Source: an uncultured Collinsella sp.
GTDB lineage: Bacteria > Actinomycetota > Coriobacteriia > Coriobacteriales > Coriobacteriaceae
NCBI GenBank assembly: GCA_900541235.1
Contig: UQIW01000001.1
Span: 62,001 to 126,000 of the forward strand
Reading direction: 5' to 3'
DNA: 64,000 nucleotides
The stretch's first letter is position 1; every line of letters starts with the position of its first letter. Positions 41,617-50,206 of this stretch are shown piece after piece. The notes beneath the pieces are model-generated. The model made no database searches, had not been told where the DNA came from, and saw only the letters and a list, made by a program, of their open reading frames with translations. The position numbers and the translations under genes are program-made.

Positions 41617-43014
41617 ATGGAGCGTCCCTGCGCATGGAAAAAGTACACGCCACAGCAGATCGAGGAGCTCGAGGAGCTTTGCCGCGGCTATAAGCAGTTT
41701 TTGAGCGAGAACAAGACCGAGCGCCTGTGCGTCAAGACCGGTATCAAGATGGCCGAGGAGGCGGGCTACGTCAATCTGGAGACCGTGATCTCCGAGGGCC
41801 GCGCGCTCAAGGCCGGCGACAAGGTGTACGCCGCCAATCACGGCAAGGACCTCATGCTCGTCAACCTGGGCGCCGCCCCGCTCGAGCAGGGCTTTAACAT
41901 CCTGGGCGCCCACGTGGACTCGCCACGCCTGGACCTTAAGCAAAACCCCGCCTTCGAGGCCGGCGACATGGCTTATCTCGACACGCACTACTATGGCGGC
42001 GTCAAGAGCTACCACTGGGTCGCTTCCCCGCTCGCGCTCGTAGGCGTCATCTGCAAAAAGGACGGCACCACCGTCGACATTAACATCGGCGACAAGGCAG
42101 ACGACCCGGTCTTTACCATCTCCGACCTGCTGATCCACCTCTCGAGCGAGCAGATGGCCAAGTCCGCCAAGGACGCCGTCGACGCCGAGATCCTCGACGT
42201 GATCGTGGGCGGCCGCCCCGTCAAGTTTGACGAGGACGACAAGGACGCCCCCAAGGAGCCCGTCAAGCAGATGTTCCTGGACATCCTCAAGGAGCAGTAC
42301 GACGTCGAGGAGGAGGACTTCCTCTCCGCCGAGATCGAGGTCGTGCCCGCCGGCCCGGCCCGCGACATGGGCCTCGACCGCTCCATGATTCTGGGCTATG
42401 GCCACGACGACCGTGTCTGCGCCTATCCGTCCATGCTCGCCCAGATCAACGTCGCCAACGTGGAGCGCACGAGCATCACACTCATCGTCGACAAGGAGGA
42501 AATCGGTTCCGTGGGTGCCACCGGCATGACGAGCCGCTTCTTTGAGAACACCGTCGCCGAGATCATGACGCTCGCCGGCGAGGATAGCCCGCTGGCCCTG
42601 CGCCGTGCACTCGCCCACAGCCGCATGCTCTCCTCCGACGTGTCCGCCGGCTTCGACCCGGGCTACGCCGGCAAGTTCGAAACCAAGAACGCAGCCTTTA
42701 TGGGTCGCGGCCTGTGCTTTAACAAGTACACGGGCAGCCGCGGCAAGGGCGGTTCAAACGACGCCGACGCCGAGTACGTGGCCCTCGTCCGCGACATCAT
42801 GGACGAGGCCGGCGTGGACTTCCAGACCTGCGAGCTCGGCCGCGTCAACGCGGGCGGCGGCGGCACCATCGCCTACATCATGGCCAAGTACGGCATGAAC
42901 GTCATCGACTCCGGCGTTGCCGTCCTGTCCATGCATGCCCTGTGGGAGGTCGCCAACAAGGCCGATATCTACGAGGCCTACCGCGGCTACAAGGCCTTCC
43001 TCGAGCGCGCCTAA
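41617..43014 (+). CDS. M18-family aminopeptidase
   Basis: A 465-residue M18 (aspartyl/aminopeptidase I) zinc peptidase. Metal-site motifs appear in order: LGAHVDSPRLDLK, GHDDRVCAY, VDKEEIGSVGATG, SSDVSAGFDPGY and, near the end, LSMHALWE. It removes N-terminal residues from peptides in the cytoplasm. ATG 41617 follows AAAGGAG. No signal peptide is present. It is followed by a palindromic repeat and yaaA. Confidence 0.93.
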   Translation: MERPCAWKKYTPQQIEELEELCRGYKQFLSENKTERLCVKTGIKMAEEAGYVNLETVISEGRALKAGDKVYAANHGKDLMLVNLGAAPLEQGFNILGAHVDSPRLDLKQNPAFEAGDMAYLDTHYYGGVKSYHWVASPLALVGVICKKDGTTVDINIGDKADDPVFTISDLLIHLSSEQMAKSAKDAVDAEILDVIVGGRPVKFDEDDKDAPKEPVKQMFLDILKEQYDVEEEDFLSAEIEVVPAGPARDMGLDRSMILGYGHDDRVCAYPSMLAQINVANVERTSITLIVDKEEIGSVGATGMTSRFFENTVAEIMTLAGEDSPLALRRALAHSRMLSSDVSAGFDPGYAGKFETKNAAFMGRGLCFNKYTGSRGKGGSNDADAEYVALVRDIMDEAGVDFQTCELGRVNAGGGGTIAYIMAKYGMNVIDSGVAVLSMHALWEVANKADIYEAYRGYKAFLERA

Positions 43015-43026
43015 CAACCCTTCATC

Positions 43027-43094
43027 AGTTGCGGTGAAATACGGACTAAACTGGCCCATAAACGGCCAAAACGGACCGTATTCCACCGCAACTT
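43027..43094. repeat. TTGCGGTG-family palindromic repeat, copy 3
   Basis: A 68-bp element with arms AGTTGCGGTGAAATACGG / CCGTATTCCACCGCAACT and an inner GGCCCATAAACGGCC hairpin. The outer arms match the other copies, but the inner arm is CGG rather than GTTCCTG, with pairing preserved. It ends 23 bp before yaaA. Confidence 0.85.
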
Positions 43095-43117
43095 CCTTTT
43101 TTGGCAGAGGAGAGTCC

Positions 43118-43927
43118 ATGCTGCAGGTCATCATTTCGCCCGCCAAGCAGATGCGCGCGGCCCAAGATGCTTTTGAAGTCCTGGGCATCCCACCCTTTGT
43201 GCGCGAGACGGCTCGCCTCCACCGCGCACTGCTAGATATCGAGCGGAATGAAGGCAGCGGCGGCCTGCAGGCGCTGTGGAACGTGAGTGACAAACTGCTG
43301 GGACCTTGCCTCAACACCCTGCATGAGTTCGGGCCCATCCTGAAAAGCGGCGATCTCGACAATCCCGCACTCGCCCGTCACCTCTCCCCTGCCGCCATGT
43401 CCTATCACGGCACTCAATACCAGAGCATGGCACCCGAGGTGATGGATTCCGCGCAGCTCGCATGGCTGCAAGACCATCTGTGGATCCTCTCCGGCCTCTA
43501 CGGGTGCGTTCGTCCCTTTCATGCCGTCGAACCGTATCGGCTGGAGATGGGCGCGAAGCTTGTCGTCGACGGTGCCCGAGACCTCTACGCATTTTGGAGC
43601 GATAAGCTCGCGCGGGCTATCGCCCCGGCAGGTTCAAACACCACGATCGTCAACCTCGCCAGCGTAGAGTATGCCAAAGCCGTTCTGCCCCACCTCGCGG
43701 GCGACGCCACAGCCGTCACGTGCCTCTTTGGCGAGGGTATCCGCAACGGGAAGCCCATCCAACGGTCGACCGCCAGCAAAAAGGCGCGCGGCTCCATGGT
43801 GCGGTGGATGGCAGAAAACAAGCTCGAGGATGCAAGCGAACTTACCGCATTCAACATCGGCTATCGCCACGTCCCCGAGCTCTCATACCTAGGCACCCTC
43901 ATGTTCATCAACGAACAGATGCTCTAG
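43118..43927 (+). CDS. yaaA: YaaA/UPF0246 peroxide-stress protein
   Basis: A 269-residue YaaA: VIISPAKQM at the N-terminus, LQDHLWILSGLYGCVRPFHA, PYRLEMG and a C-terminal YRHVPELSYLGTLMFINEQ. E. coli YaaA lowers intracellular iron during peroxide stress and binds DNA. ATG 43118 follows AGAGGAG. It is flanked on both sides by copies of the palindromic repeat, suggesting it may sit in a repeat-bounded slot. Confidence 0.92.
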   Translation: MLQVIISPAKQMRAAQDAFEVLGIPPFVRETARLHRALLDIERNEGSGGLQALWNVSDKLLGPCLNTLHEFGPILKSGDLDNPALARHLSPAAMSYHGTQYQSMAPEVMDSAQLAWLQDHLWILSGLYGCVRPFHAVEPYRLEMGAKLVVDGARDLYAFWSDKLARAIAPAGSNTTIVNLASVEYAKAVLPHLAGDATAVTCLFGEGIRNGKPIQRSTASKKARGSMVRWMAENKLEDASELTAFNIGYRHVPELSYLGTLMFINEQML

Positions 43928-43968
43928 AGCCGGCACCCAACACTGACCCGCTCAGCCTTCTCTATATA

Positions 43969-44034
43969 ACTTGCGGTGGAATAATTCCTATTTGAGCCTT
44001 TTTCGCACAATCAGGAACTATTCCACCGCAACTT
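43969..44034. repeat. TTGCGGTG-family palindromic repeat, copy 4
   Basis: About 66 bp. ACTTGCGGTGGAATAATTCCT pairs with the mirrored CAGGAACTATTCCACCGCAA segment. It starts 42 bp after the yaaA stop. Confidence 0.8.
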
Positions 44035-44061
44035 TTATGAATTGGCTGCTAGGCTCGACAC

Positions 44062-44583
44062 CTATTCTGCTAGACCGTCGGCCTTTGCAATCCCGTTTGT
44101 CGAACCGTCCTGATAGACAATCTTGACGTGCTCGACCTCGGACACCGCAACACCCGACGGGGGCTCCAGGCGCCATTCCGTCAGCGCGATATCCATCGTC
44201 GTGGGCACATCCCCTTGATCTTTGAGCTTCACCGTCAACGTTTTGAACGTCGCATCATACGTCACGCGTTCGATTTCCTCACCAGGAATAGACCCACCAC
44301 TCAGCTGCAACTGCACAAACTCATCGCACGGGTACCAATAATCGCCCGGAACGGCGAGCGTATTGGCATTACCGCCAGTACTCCTCACCGTCATAATCGG
44401 TAGGCTATCATCAGCCTCGAACTCCCATGCAGCGCCGCCGCGACCACCAAACGTCCAGATACAAAAGGCAATCACCAGCACGGCAAGCACCGCAAAACCG
44501 ATCGCGACAAGGCCATGGTGCGCACGGCTTTCCTCGGCCGATACATCCCATTGCGTCTCTCGATATAGATGCTTGTCTTCCAT
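44062..44583 (-). CDS. Membrane-anchored protein of unknown function
   Basis: A 173-residue protein with a short charged N-terminus (MEDKHLYRETQWDV), one transmembrane helix at about residues 25-43 (LVAIGFAVLAVLVIAFCIW) and a ~130-residue extracytoplasmic domain rich in beta strands (WEFEADDSLPIMTV, EIERVTYDATFKTLTVKL, VEHVKIVYQDGS). I recognise no family. ATG 44583 follows GAGGAGG. It is divergent from thiC and lies downstream of nothing co-oriented. Confidence 0.75.
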   Translation of the reverse strand: MEDKHLYRETQWDVSAEESRAHHGLVAIGFAVLAVLVIAFCIWTFGGRGGAAWEFEADDSLPIMTVRSTGGNANTLAVPGDYWYPCDEFVQLQLSGGSIPGEEIERVTYDATFKTLTVKLKDQGDVPTTMDIALTEWRLEPPSGVAVSEVEHVKIVYQDGSTNGIAKADGLAE

Positions 44584-44655
44584 GTTCGCCTCCTCACAGG
44601 CACGCTCGTTAGGCCAATCGTACCCATTCGAGCTATACTTGAGCCCATTACATAA

Positions 44656-44750
44656 ACGGGGGGCTTGCAGGACAAGACGGCAGGCTGAGATTGGGCGCGC
44701 CCGCCCTGACCCGCAAACCTGATATGGGTAATGCCAACGAAGGGAGCCGT
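44656..44750 (+). promoter_or_regulatory. TPP riboswitch
   Basis: ACGGGGGGC at the start, CTGAGA at 44685-44690, ACCCGCAAACCTGATATGGG and TAATGCCAACGAAGGGA are the THI-box consensus segments. The last one contains the thiC ribosome site (AGGGAG), so TPP binding should hide it and repress translation. No intrinsic terminator is seen between it and the ATG. Confidence 0.93.
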
Positions 44751-44754
44751 GCCA

Positions 44755-46089
44755 ATGAGCACACAGACCGAGCCCAAGCTCGTCACGCAAATCGACTTCG
44801 CCCGCGCCGGGCAGATCACACCGCAGATGAAGGAGGTCGCCGAGCGCGAGCATCGCGACCCCGAGTACATCCGCGAGCGCGTGGCCGACGGCCGCATCGC
44901 CATTCCTGCCAACATCGTGCACATCAAAAAAGGCATGCGCGCCTTTGGCGTCGGTGAGGGCCTGTCCACCAAGGTCAACGTGAACTTGGGCATCTCGGGC
45001 GACAAGGCCGATGCCGCCGAGGAATGGAAGAAGGTCAAGATCGCCGAGGACTTTGGCGCCGACGCCATCATGGACCTCTCCAACTCGGGCAAGACGCGCC
45101 AGTTCCGCCAGCAGCTCATCGACGAGACGCCGCTCATGGTAGGTACCGTCCCCATGTACGACGCCATCGGCTACATGGAAAAGCCGCTGGTCAAGCTTAC
45201 CAAGGACGACCTGTTCGAGGTCGTGCGCGCGCACGCCGAGGACGGCGTGGACTTTATGACCATCCACTGCGGCATCAACAAGTCGGTCACAAAGACCTTT
45301 AAGGAGACCGGCCGCCTCATGAACATCGTGAGCCGCGGCGGCTCGCTGCTGTTTGGCTGGATGGAGGTCACCGGTAACGAGAACCCGTTCTATGAGTTCT
45401 ACGACGAGCTGCTCGAAATCTGCCACGAGTACGACGTGACGATTTCGCTCGGCGACTCCTGTCGCCCGGGCTGCCTCTACGACTCCAACGACGCCACCGA
45501 GACCGCCGAGATGATCGAGCTGGGCAAGCTGTGCAAGCGCGCATGGGCCGCCGGCGTCCAGGTTATGGTCGAGGGTCCGGGCCACATGGCGCTCGACGAG
45601 ATCGCCGCCAACATGAAACTGCAGAAGCGCCTGTGCCACAACGCCCCGTTCTATGTGCTCGGGCCGCTGGTGACCGATATCGGCGTGGGCTACGACCACA
45701 TCACCGCTGCCATCGGCGGCGCTATCTCCGCCAGCTCCGGCGCCGACTTCCTGTGCTACGTGACGCCGGCCGAGCACTTGTGCCTGCCCAACGCCCAGGA
45801 CGTGCTCGACGGCCTCATGGCCACCAAGATTGCCGCACACGCCGCCGACATCGCCAAAAAGGTGCCCCACGCCCGCGACATGGACGACAAGATGGGCCAG
45901 GCACGCCGCAAGCTCGACTGGGACGCCATGTGGAAGTGCGCGCTCGACCCGGTTACGGGCAAGAAGCGCTACGAGGAGTCCCCCGCCGCCACCGAGGGCA
46001 CTTGCACCATGTGTGGCAAGATGTGCGCCGTCCGCACCGTCAACAAGATCTTCGAGGGCACCACGATCGACCTCGGCATGGAGGACTAA
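44755..46089 (+). CDS. thiC: Phosphomethylpyrimidine synthase (HMP-P synthase)
   Basis: A 444-residue radical-SAM ThiC that turns AIR into HMP-P for thiamine. Motifs: KVNVNLGISGDKADAAEE, GADAIMDLSNSG, TIHCGI, SRGGSLLFGWM, LGDSCRPGC, VEGPGHMALDEI and a C-terminal cluster site CTMCGKMCAV. The cluster spacing here is C-x2-C-x3-C rather than the more common C-x2-C-x4-C, as in the short ThiC form of anaerobes. ATG 44755 is set by the riboswitch-embedded ribosome site. It is under the TPP riboswitch and precedes thiD. Confidence 0.96.
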   Translation: MSTQTEPKLVTQIDFARAGQITPQMKEVAEREHRDPEYIRERVADGRIAIPANIVHIKKGMRAFGVGEGLSTKVNVNLGISGDKADAAEEWKKVKIAEDFGADAIMDLSNSGKTRQFRQQLIDETPLMVGTVPMYDAIGYMEKPLVKLTKDDLFEVVRAHAEDGVDFMTIHCGINKSVTKTFKETGRLMNIVSRGGSLLFGWMEVTGNENPFYEFYDELLEICHEYDVTISLGDSCRPGCLYDSNDATETAEMIELGKLCKRAWAAGVQVMVEGPGHMALDEIAANMKLQKRLCHNAPFYVLGPLVTDIGVGYDHITAAIGGAISASSGADFLCYVTPAEHLCLPNAQDVLDGLMATKIAAHAADIAKKVPHARDMDDKMGQARRKLDWDAMWKCALDPVTGKKRYEESPAATEGTCTMCGKMCAVRTVNKIFEGTTIDLGMED

Positions 46090-46180
46090 CCCTGTCGCCG
46101 CGGCCGCTTCTGGCGGCGAGCTGGTGCCTGTCAATTGTTGACTTGTGAACATTTACTTACACTTGCGTAAAGATTGCATC

Positions 46181-46225
46181 GCCCGCCCGGGTTCGACATA
46201 GAGTCGGCCCGGGCATCTTTATAAT
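46181..46225 (+). promoter_or_regulatory. Hairpin and -10 box before thiD
   Basis: GCCCGGGTTCGACATAGAG and the mirrored CGGCCCGGGC form a hairpin just ahead of TATAAT at 46220-46225. A separate thiD promoter is therefore possible, although no TTGACA is spaced correctly. Confidence 0.4.
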
Positions 46226-46271
46226 GCTGGCTTAAAGACCCATTTGATTCCGACCGAACAAGGGAGCGAAC

Positions 46272-47102
46272 ATGGATCGCAGTAAGGTACCTGCCGTTCT
46301 ATCCATCGCAGGATCCGATTCCAGCGGTGGCGCCGGCATTCAGGCCGACATCAAGACCATCACGGCACACCGCCTGTATGCCGAGACGGCCATCACCGCC
46401 ATCACCGCACAGAACACCCTGGGCGTCACCGCCGTGCAGAACATCTCCCCGGATATTGTCGCGGCGCAGATCGATGCCGTTTTTGACGATATCCGCCCCA
46501 ACGCCGTTAAGATTGGCATGGTTTCCTCTGCCGAGATTATCGATGTTATCGCCGACCGCCTGAGCGCTTGGAACGCGACAAACGTGGTAGTCGACCCCGT
46601 CATGGTAGCCACCTCGGGCGCACGGCTGATTGCCGAAGATGCCGCCGAGGCGCTCACCCGCCGCCTGTTCCCGCTAGCGACGGTTATCACGCCCAATATT
46701 CCCGAGGCCATGGCCCTGCTCGACTACGAGGTCGACTCCGAGCGCACGCAGCAAAATGCTGCCATGCTCCTCACCCGCCGCTTTGGTTGCGCATCCCTCG
46801 TTAAGGGCGGGCATCTTGTCAACGAGGCCAACGATGTACTGGCCGAACCCGCGCCACTCGATGACGAGGGCAACCATCTTGGAGATCCACTCACCACGTG
46901 GTTCCGCCACAAGCGCATCGAGACCGACAACACGCACGGCACCGGATGCACGCTCTCGTCCGCCATCGCCTGCGCGCTGGCCCAGGGCATGGAACTTGCC
47001 GACGCCATCAACGCCGGCAAGGCCTACCTAACCGGTGCTCTCGCCGCCGGCTTTGACATGGGCAAAGGCTCCGGCCCCGTCAACCACATGTGGCAGTATT
47101 AA
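46272..47102 (+). CDS. thiD: Hydroxymethylpyrimidine (phosphate) kinase
   Basis: A 276-residue ribokinase-like kinase: LSIAGSDSSGGAGIQADIKT at the start, VVDPVMVATSGARL, TPNIPEAMALL and NTHGTGCTLSSAIACALAQG. It phosphorylates HMP and HMP-P. ATG 46272 follows AGGGAG. It is 182 bp after thiC and may share its transcript or use its own -10 box. Confidence 0.95.
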   Translation: MDRSKVPAVLSIAGSDSSGGAGIQADIKTITAHRLYAETAITAITAQNTLGVTAVQNISPDIVAAQIDAVFDDIRPNAVKIGMVSSAEIIDVIADRLSAWNATNVVVDPVMVATSGARLIAEDAAEALTRRLFPLATVITPNIPEAMALLDYEVDSERTQQNAAMLLTRRFGCASLVKGGHLVNEANDVLAEPAPLDDEGNHLGDPLTTWFRHKRIETDNTHGTGCTLSSAIACALAQGMELADAINAGKAYLTGALAAGFDMGKGSGPVNHMWQY

Positions 47103-47116
47103 GACTCGCAGTTCAA

Positions 47117-47153
47117 AACCACCGCAAAGGGGACAGGCACCTTTGCGGTGGTT
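47117..47153 (+). terminator. Hairpin downstream of thiD
   Basis: AACCACCGCAAAGG/CCTTTGCGGTGGTT forms a 14-bp stem, 14 bp after the thiD stop. No T-tract follows, so it may be a factor-assisted terminator or a stabilising hairpin. Confidence 0.5.
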
Positions 47154-47163
47154 CCCACAAACA

Positions 47164-47379
47164 TCTCGATCTGTAACAGTTAGAGTCCATTTTTCGGCCC
47201 ACCTGTTACAGATTGAGACATTCAAATTCCGCTGAAACGAAAATCTCAATCTGTAACAGCAACTCGGCGAAATCGACCCTAGATGTTACAGATCGAGACA
47301 AATGACCGATATCGACCTAAATAATCTTAATCTGTAACATCTAGCCCGTTTTCGGCCTTACAACTGTTACAGATCAAAA
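47164..47379. repeat. Three tandem palindromic units with ATCTGTAACA arms
   Basis: Units at 47164-47218, 47244-47298 and 47325-47379, each 55 bp, repeat every ~80 bp. Each begins TCT(C/T)(G/A)ATCTGTAACA and ends TGTTACAGAT(T/C)(G/A)A(G/A)A, with a variable 20-base centre rich in CGG/CCG. Arms are 10-15 bp. They fill the gap between thiD and the SGNH hydrolase gene. Confidence 0.85.
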
Positions 47380-47434
47380 CAAACCAACGAAACAAGCCGT
47401 CGCAAGGGGAACTTCTGTACTGCTTTGGGTCGCG

Positions 47435-48094
47435 CTACTCACCAAGCATCTCTTGGAGCTTGGCTGCCACGGCGTGACCCAGGCTCTCATGGCTTTCGGG
47501 CATCATATGCAGATAGTCGATATCGCCCGGCTCGGCAAAGTCGGCGGCATTCAAAAAGTCGCAGCCAAACTGCTCAGCCACATGCGCGTAGTACTCACCA
47601 AAATGTTCCGAGGCTTCTACGGAATGCTCGTCAAAATCGGTCATATATACGTCGGCGATCTGCGGCTTAATCTTGATAGGCGCCATCAGCAGAATGCGCG
47701 GACAAGGCGCAGCGTCGGTCCACGGAAACGCGCGGACGGCGCGAATCAGCGCCATGGCGCCACGGGCGATATCGGAAGCTGTCACGTTAAAGACCGTCTT
47801 ACAGTCGTTGGTGCCCAGCATGATCACAATGGCGTCCAGCGGCTTATGGGCCTCGAGCAGCATCGGAAGTGCGCGGATGCCGTTAAGATTGGTGTCCAGA
47901 TGGCACATGTCGTCGCGTACCGTCGTGCGGCCGTTGAGGCCTTCTTCAATTACATGCCAGCCCTCGCCTAAGTCACGTTGGGCCACGCCGCACCAGCGCA
48001 CATCCTGCGCATAGCGCACCGCGGTGCCGTCGCGCATGCCCGCCGGATCGTAACCATAGGTGTTGCTGTCGCCAAAGCATAGAACGTTTTTCAT
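47435..48094 (-). CDS. SGNH/GDSL-family hydrolase
   Basis: A 219-residue hydrolase: block I LCFGDSNTYGYDP (nucleophile Ser), block II GLNGRTTVRDD, block III IVIMLGTNDCK and block V DIDYLHMMPESHESLG (catalytic Asp-x-His). It lacks a signal peptide, so it acts in the cytoplasm. SGNH hydrolases cleave acyl or acetyl esters; the substrate is not evident. ATG 48094 follows GAGGGG. It follows the PARG-like gene, with a terminator between. Confidence 0.9.
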   Translation of the reverse strand: MKNVLCFGDSNTYGYDPAGMRDGTAVRYAQDVRWCGVAQRDLGEGWHVIEEGLNGRTTVRDDMCHLDTNLNGIRALPMLLEAHKPLDAIVIMLGTNDCKTVFNVTASDIARGAMALIRAVRAFPWTDAAPCPRILLMAPIKIKPQIADVYMTDFDEHSVEASEHFGEYYAHVAEQFGCDFLNAADFAEPGDIDYLHMMPESHESLGHAVAAKLQEMLGE

Positions 48095-48113
48095 CGTAAG
48101 CCCCTCGCTCAGT

Positions 48114-48146
48114 AAAAAGCCGACGGAAGCAGCCTCTCCCGCCGGC
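48114..48146 (-). terminator. Terminator of the PARG-like gene
   Basis: On the minus strand GCCGGCGG pairs with CCGTCGGC, and TTTTT follows. Confidence 0.75.
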
Positions 48147-48172
48147 TCGACCTATCTGTCAGCACGTACCAA

Positions 48173-49294
48173 TTACAGGTACTTCCGCCAATCGTCCTCG
48201 TCCTCATCATCCTCGGTAGCAGCCTGGGTCTGCTCGGCGGCGCGAGCTGCCGCAGCGCGAGCGGCAACCTGGGCATAGGACTCCTCGTTGCGCTCGGGGA
48301 AGTTTGCCAGCACGTGCTCGAACTTGGCAAAATCCTCGTCCCAACGCGTAGAAGGCACGGCAAAGAAGACTTGCTTGACCTTAAAGTCGCCCGACGCGAG
48401 CTCCTTGCGGAAGAGCTCGGCCACGGCCTCGGCGTCAAAGCCGTTGTTGTCGCAGCCCCAAGCGCCCAGCACGAGCTTCTCGCGACCCAGCTCGTCGCAG
48501 ATGGCAAGCACAAAGCGAATGCGGTCGCGCAGGGCATCCAGCAGAGCATCGTCGCTCACGCGATACTCCTGGCGGGCGCGCTTAACGTTGGGCGCGGCGG
48601 CCACGATCACGTCGGCGTATGCATGCACGTGGTTGCGGTCGAAGCGCACCGCAGGCACCACCAGCGCACGGTTTCGGTAAAGCTCGCAGTTGATGTTGCG
48701 GCGACGGTTCTCGCCGTACCATTTGCGCTGCTTATCGAGAACGTTGTACAGATACGAATCGGCGCACAGCGTGGCCTCCTGGCCCAGATAACCCTGAATA
48801 TAGCCACCGCCCGGATTGGTGAACGAGGCAAAGGCGAGCACGGCCATGTCGCAGAACTGCGCATAGCCACGACCGTTGTCCAAGATGGCCTGCGTGGTGG
48901 AGGCATCGAGCACGGTGACCTCGGGCAGAACCGGAGCGGGCTCCTCAGCAGGCGCGGACTCAGCTTCGGCGATTTCCTCGGCAGGCTCAGGCGCTGCCTC
49001 GGTCTCGGGCGCCGTCTCGGTCTCGGCAGCCTCCGCGCCCTCGACGTCCTCGGCAACCTGTTCTTCGGTGGCCACAGCACTCTGAACCTTGGCCTTCATC
49101 GCCGAGACAAAGCCGGCAGGCATACCGTCAAACTCGCGAACACCGGCAAGCGAACGCTCGATATCCTTGGCGCACGCTTCGGACACAGTTGCCACGTGAC
49201 GCTCGGCGGCCTTGGCACGGGCCTCGCGCTTGGGATTGGGCTGACCCGCTCGGTTGGACCTGCGGTTACGGTTCCTGTTGTCGACGTCTGCCAT
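48173..49294 (-). CDS. PARG-like (TIGR02452/DUF2263) protein with degenerate catalytic motif
   Basis: A 373-residue protein. Residues 1-70 are basic, 70 to ~125 an Ala/Glu-rich linker, and 125-330 a macrodomain-like fold of the bacterial poly(ADP-ribose) glycohydrolase type: FASFTNPGGGYIQGYLGQEA, then YRNRALVVPAVRFDR, DVIVAAAPN and KLVLGAWGCDNNGFDAEAVA. The usual motif is GGG-x(6-8)-QEE; here it is GGGYIQGYLGQEA, with Ala in place of the second, catalytic Glu. It may bind ADP-ribose without hydrolysing it. ATG 49294 follows AAAGG. The C-terminus is acidic. Confidence 0.82.
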   Translation of the reverse strand: MADVDNRNRNRRSNRAGQPNPKREARAKAAERHVATVSEACAKDIERSLAGVREFDGMPAGFVSAMKAKVQSAVATEEQVAEDVEGAEAAETETAPETEAAPEPAEEIAEAESAPAEEPAPVLPEVTVLDASTTQAILDNGRGYAQFCDMAVLAFASFTNPGGGYIQGYLGQEATLCADSYLYNVLDKQRKWYGENRRRNINCELYRNRALVVPAVRFDRNHVHAYADVIVAAAPNVKRARQEYRVSDDALLDALRDRIRFVLAICDELGREKLVLGAWGCDNNGFDAEAVAELFRKELASGDFKVKQVFFAVPSTRWDEDFAKFEHVLANFPERNEESYAQVAARAAAARAAEQTQAATEDDEDEDDWRKYL

Positions 49295-49360
49295 AAGTGG
49301 TCACCTTTCTCGGTCTCTGCCGCTATCGGCTTTTCCCATCCATGATACCCCGCCGCGTAC

Positions 49361-49386
49361 AAAAAAGACGGCCCCGAAGGACCGCC
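49361..49386 (-). terminator. Terminator of the BI-1 family gene
   Basis: On the minus strand GGCGGTCC-TTCG-GGGCCGTC, a UUCG-capped stem with two G-U pairs, is followed by TTTTTT. Confidence 0.8.
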
Positions 49387-49432
49387 TTTCGCATCGATTT
49401 GCACGCACGGCAAGCACCGCCGCAATTCGCCA

Positions 49433-50128
49433 CTAGTCGCGACGGCCGAGGATGTTCAGAATGCGCAGGAACACGTTGATAATATCCACGAACAGGTTAG
49501 AGGCCATAAGCACGGCGTTGGGCAGCGTAGGCGGCACCGTCGTGGCAACATAGGTGTCGTAGCCAATAAAGCCGGCGAACACCACGATCACGATCAGGTC
49601 GGTGATGGTCTGTGAGACGCCCATGAACATCAGCACGATCTCAACCAGAATAGTAGCGAGCAGAATGCCAAAACCGATGCCATATACGCGCTGGAAAAAC
49701 TTGGGGAACGTCACGCCCAAGGCGCCAAAGACAAAGGTGATGGCGGCCGTGGCGATAAAGGCAGTGTTGATGGTGGGCAGGTCGTAGTTGGCAAGGCCAA
49801 ACGACGCGGTCAGGCCAAAGGTGCTCGCAAAGATTACGTAGCCCACAAGGGACAGGCCCACGGACTGCTTGCTGGCGGCGGCCGACATCATGACCATGCC
49901 GACGATGGTCAAAATAAATGAGCCAAAGACCAGCGGCAAAGCGGCGCCGCTCATCATCATGCGCGCAAACGACATGGTGCTCGTAAAGTAAGCACCGACG
50001 CCCATGGCGCAAAAGCCCAAAAAGATCAGGGCAGACATGACAAGGTTGTACGCGCGCGGCGACATCTCCTTGGCACGGCTTGCACCGGTCTCGATGGGGC
50101 CGTTCTGATAGCCCTGGATATCGTTCAT
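49433..50128 (-). CDS. Bax inhibitor-1 (BI-1/YetJ) family membrane protein
   Basis: A 231-residue protein with seven hydrophobic segments starting after ~25 polar residues, and the BI-1 pattern GYVIFASTFGLTASF, ITFVFGALGVTFPKFFQR and FIGYDTYVAT, ending FLRILNILGRRD. BI-1 proteins such as YetJ form pH-sensitive Ca2+ leak channels; bacterial roles remain unclear. ATG 50128 follows AAAGGA. Confidence 0.9.
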   Translation of the reverse strand: MNDIQGYQNGPIETGASRAKEMSPRAYNLVMSALIFLGFCAMGVGAYFTSTMSFARMMMSGAALPLVFGSFILTIVGMVMMSAAASKQSVGLSLVGYVIFASTFGLTASFGLANYDLPTINTAFIATAAITFVFGALGVTFPKFFQRVYGIGFGILLATILVEIVLMFMGVSQTITDLIVIVVFAGFIGYDTYVATTVPPTLPNAVLMASNLFVDIINVFLRILNILGRRD

Positions 50129-50206
50129 ACTTCGTCCTTTCAAAAAGCGCACGACAGCGCCGTAGGTGACAAGATTCCTGCCATTGTACCCGAATGCCGC
50201 ACGTCC

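Noticed and set aside
44584..46152. Minus-strand open frame extending the membrane protein gene back over thiC
   Set aside because: Antisense of thiC; GAGGAGG-ATG 44583 starts the real gene.
47164..47379. CRISPR array
   Set aside because: Only three units, each internally palindromic with the variable part inside the hairpin, and no cas gene.
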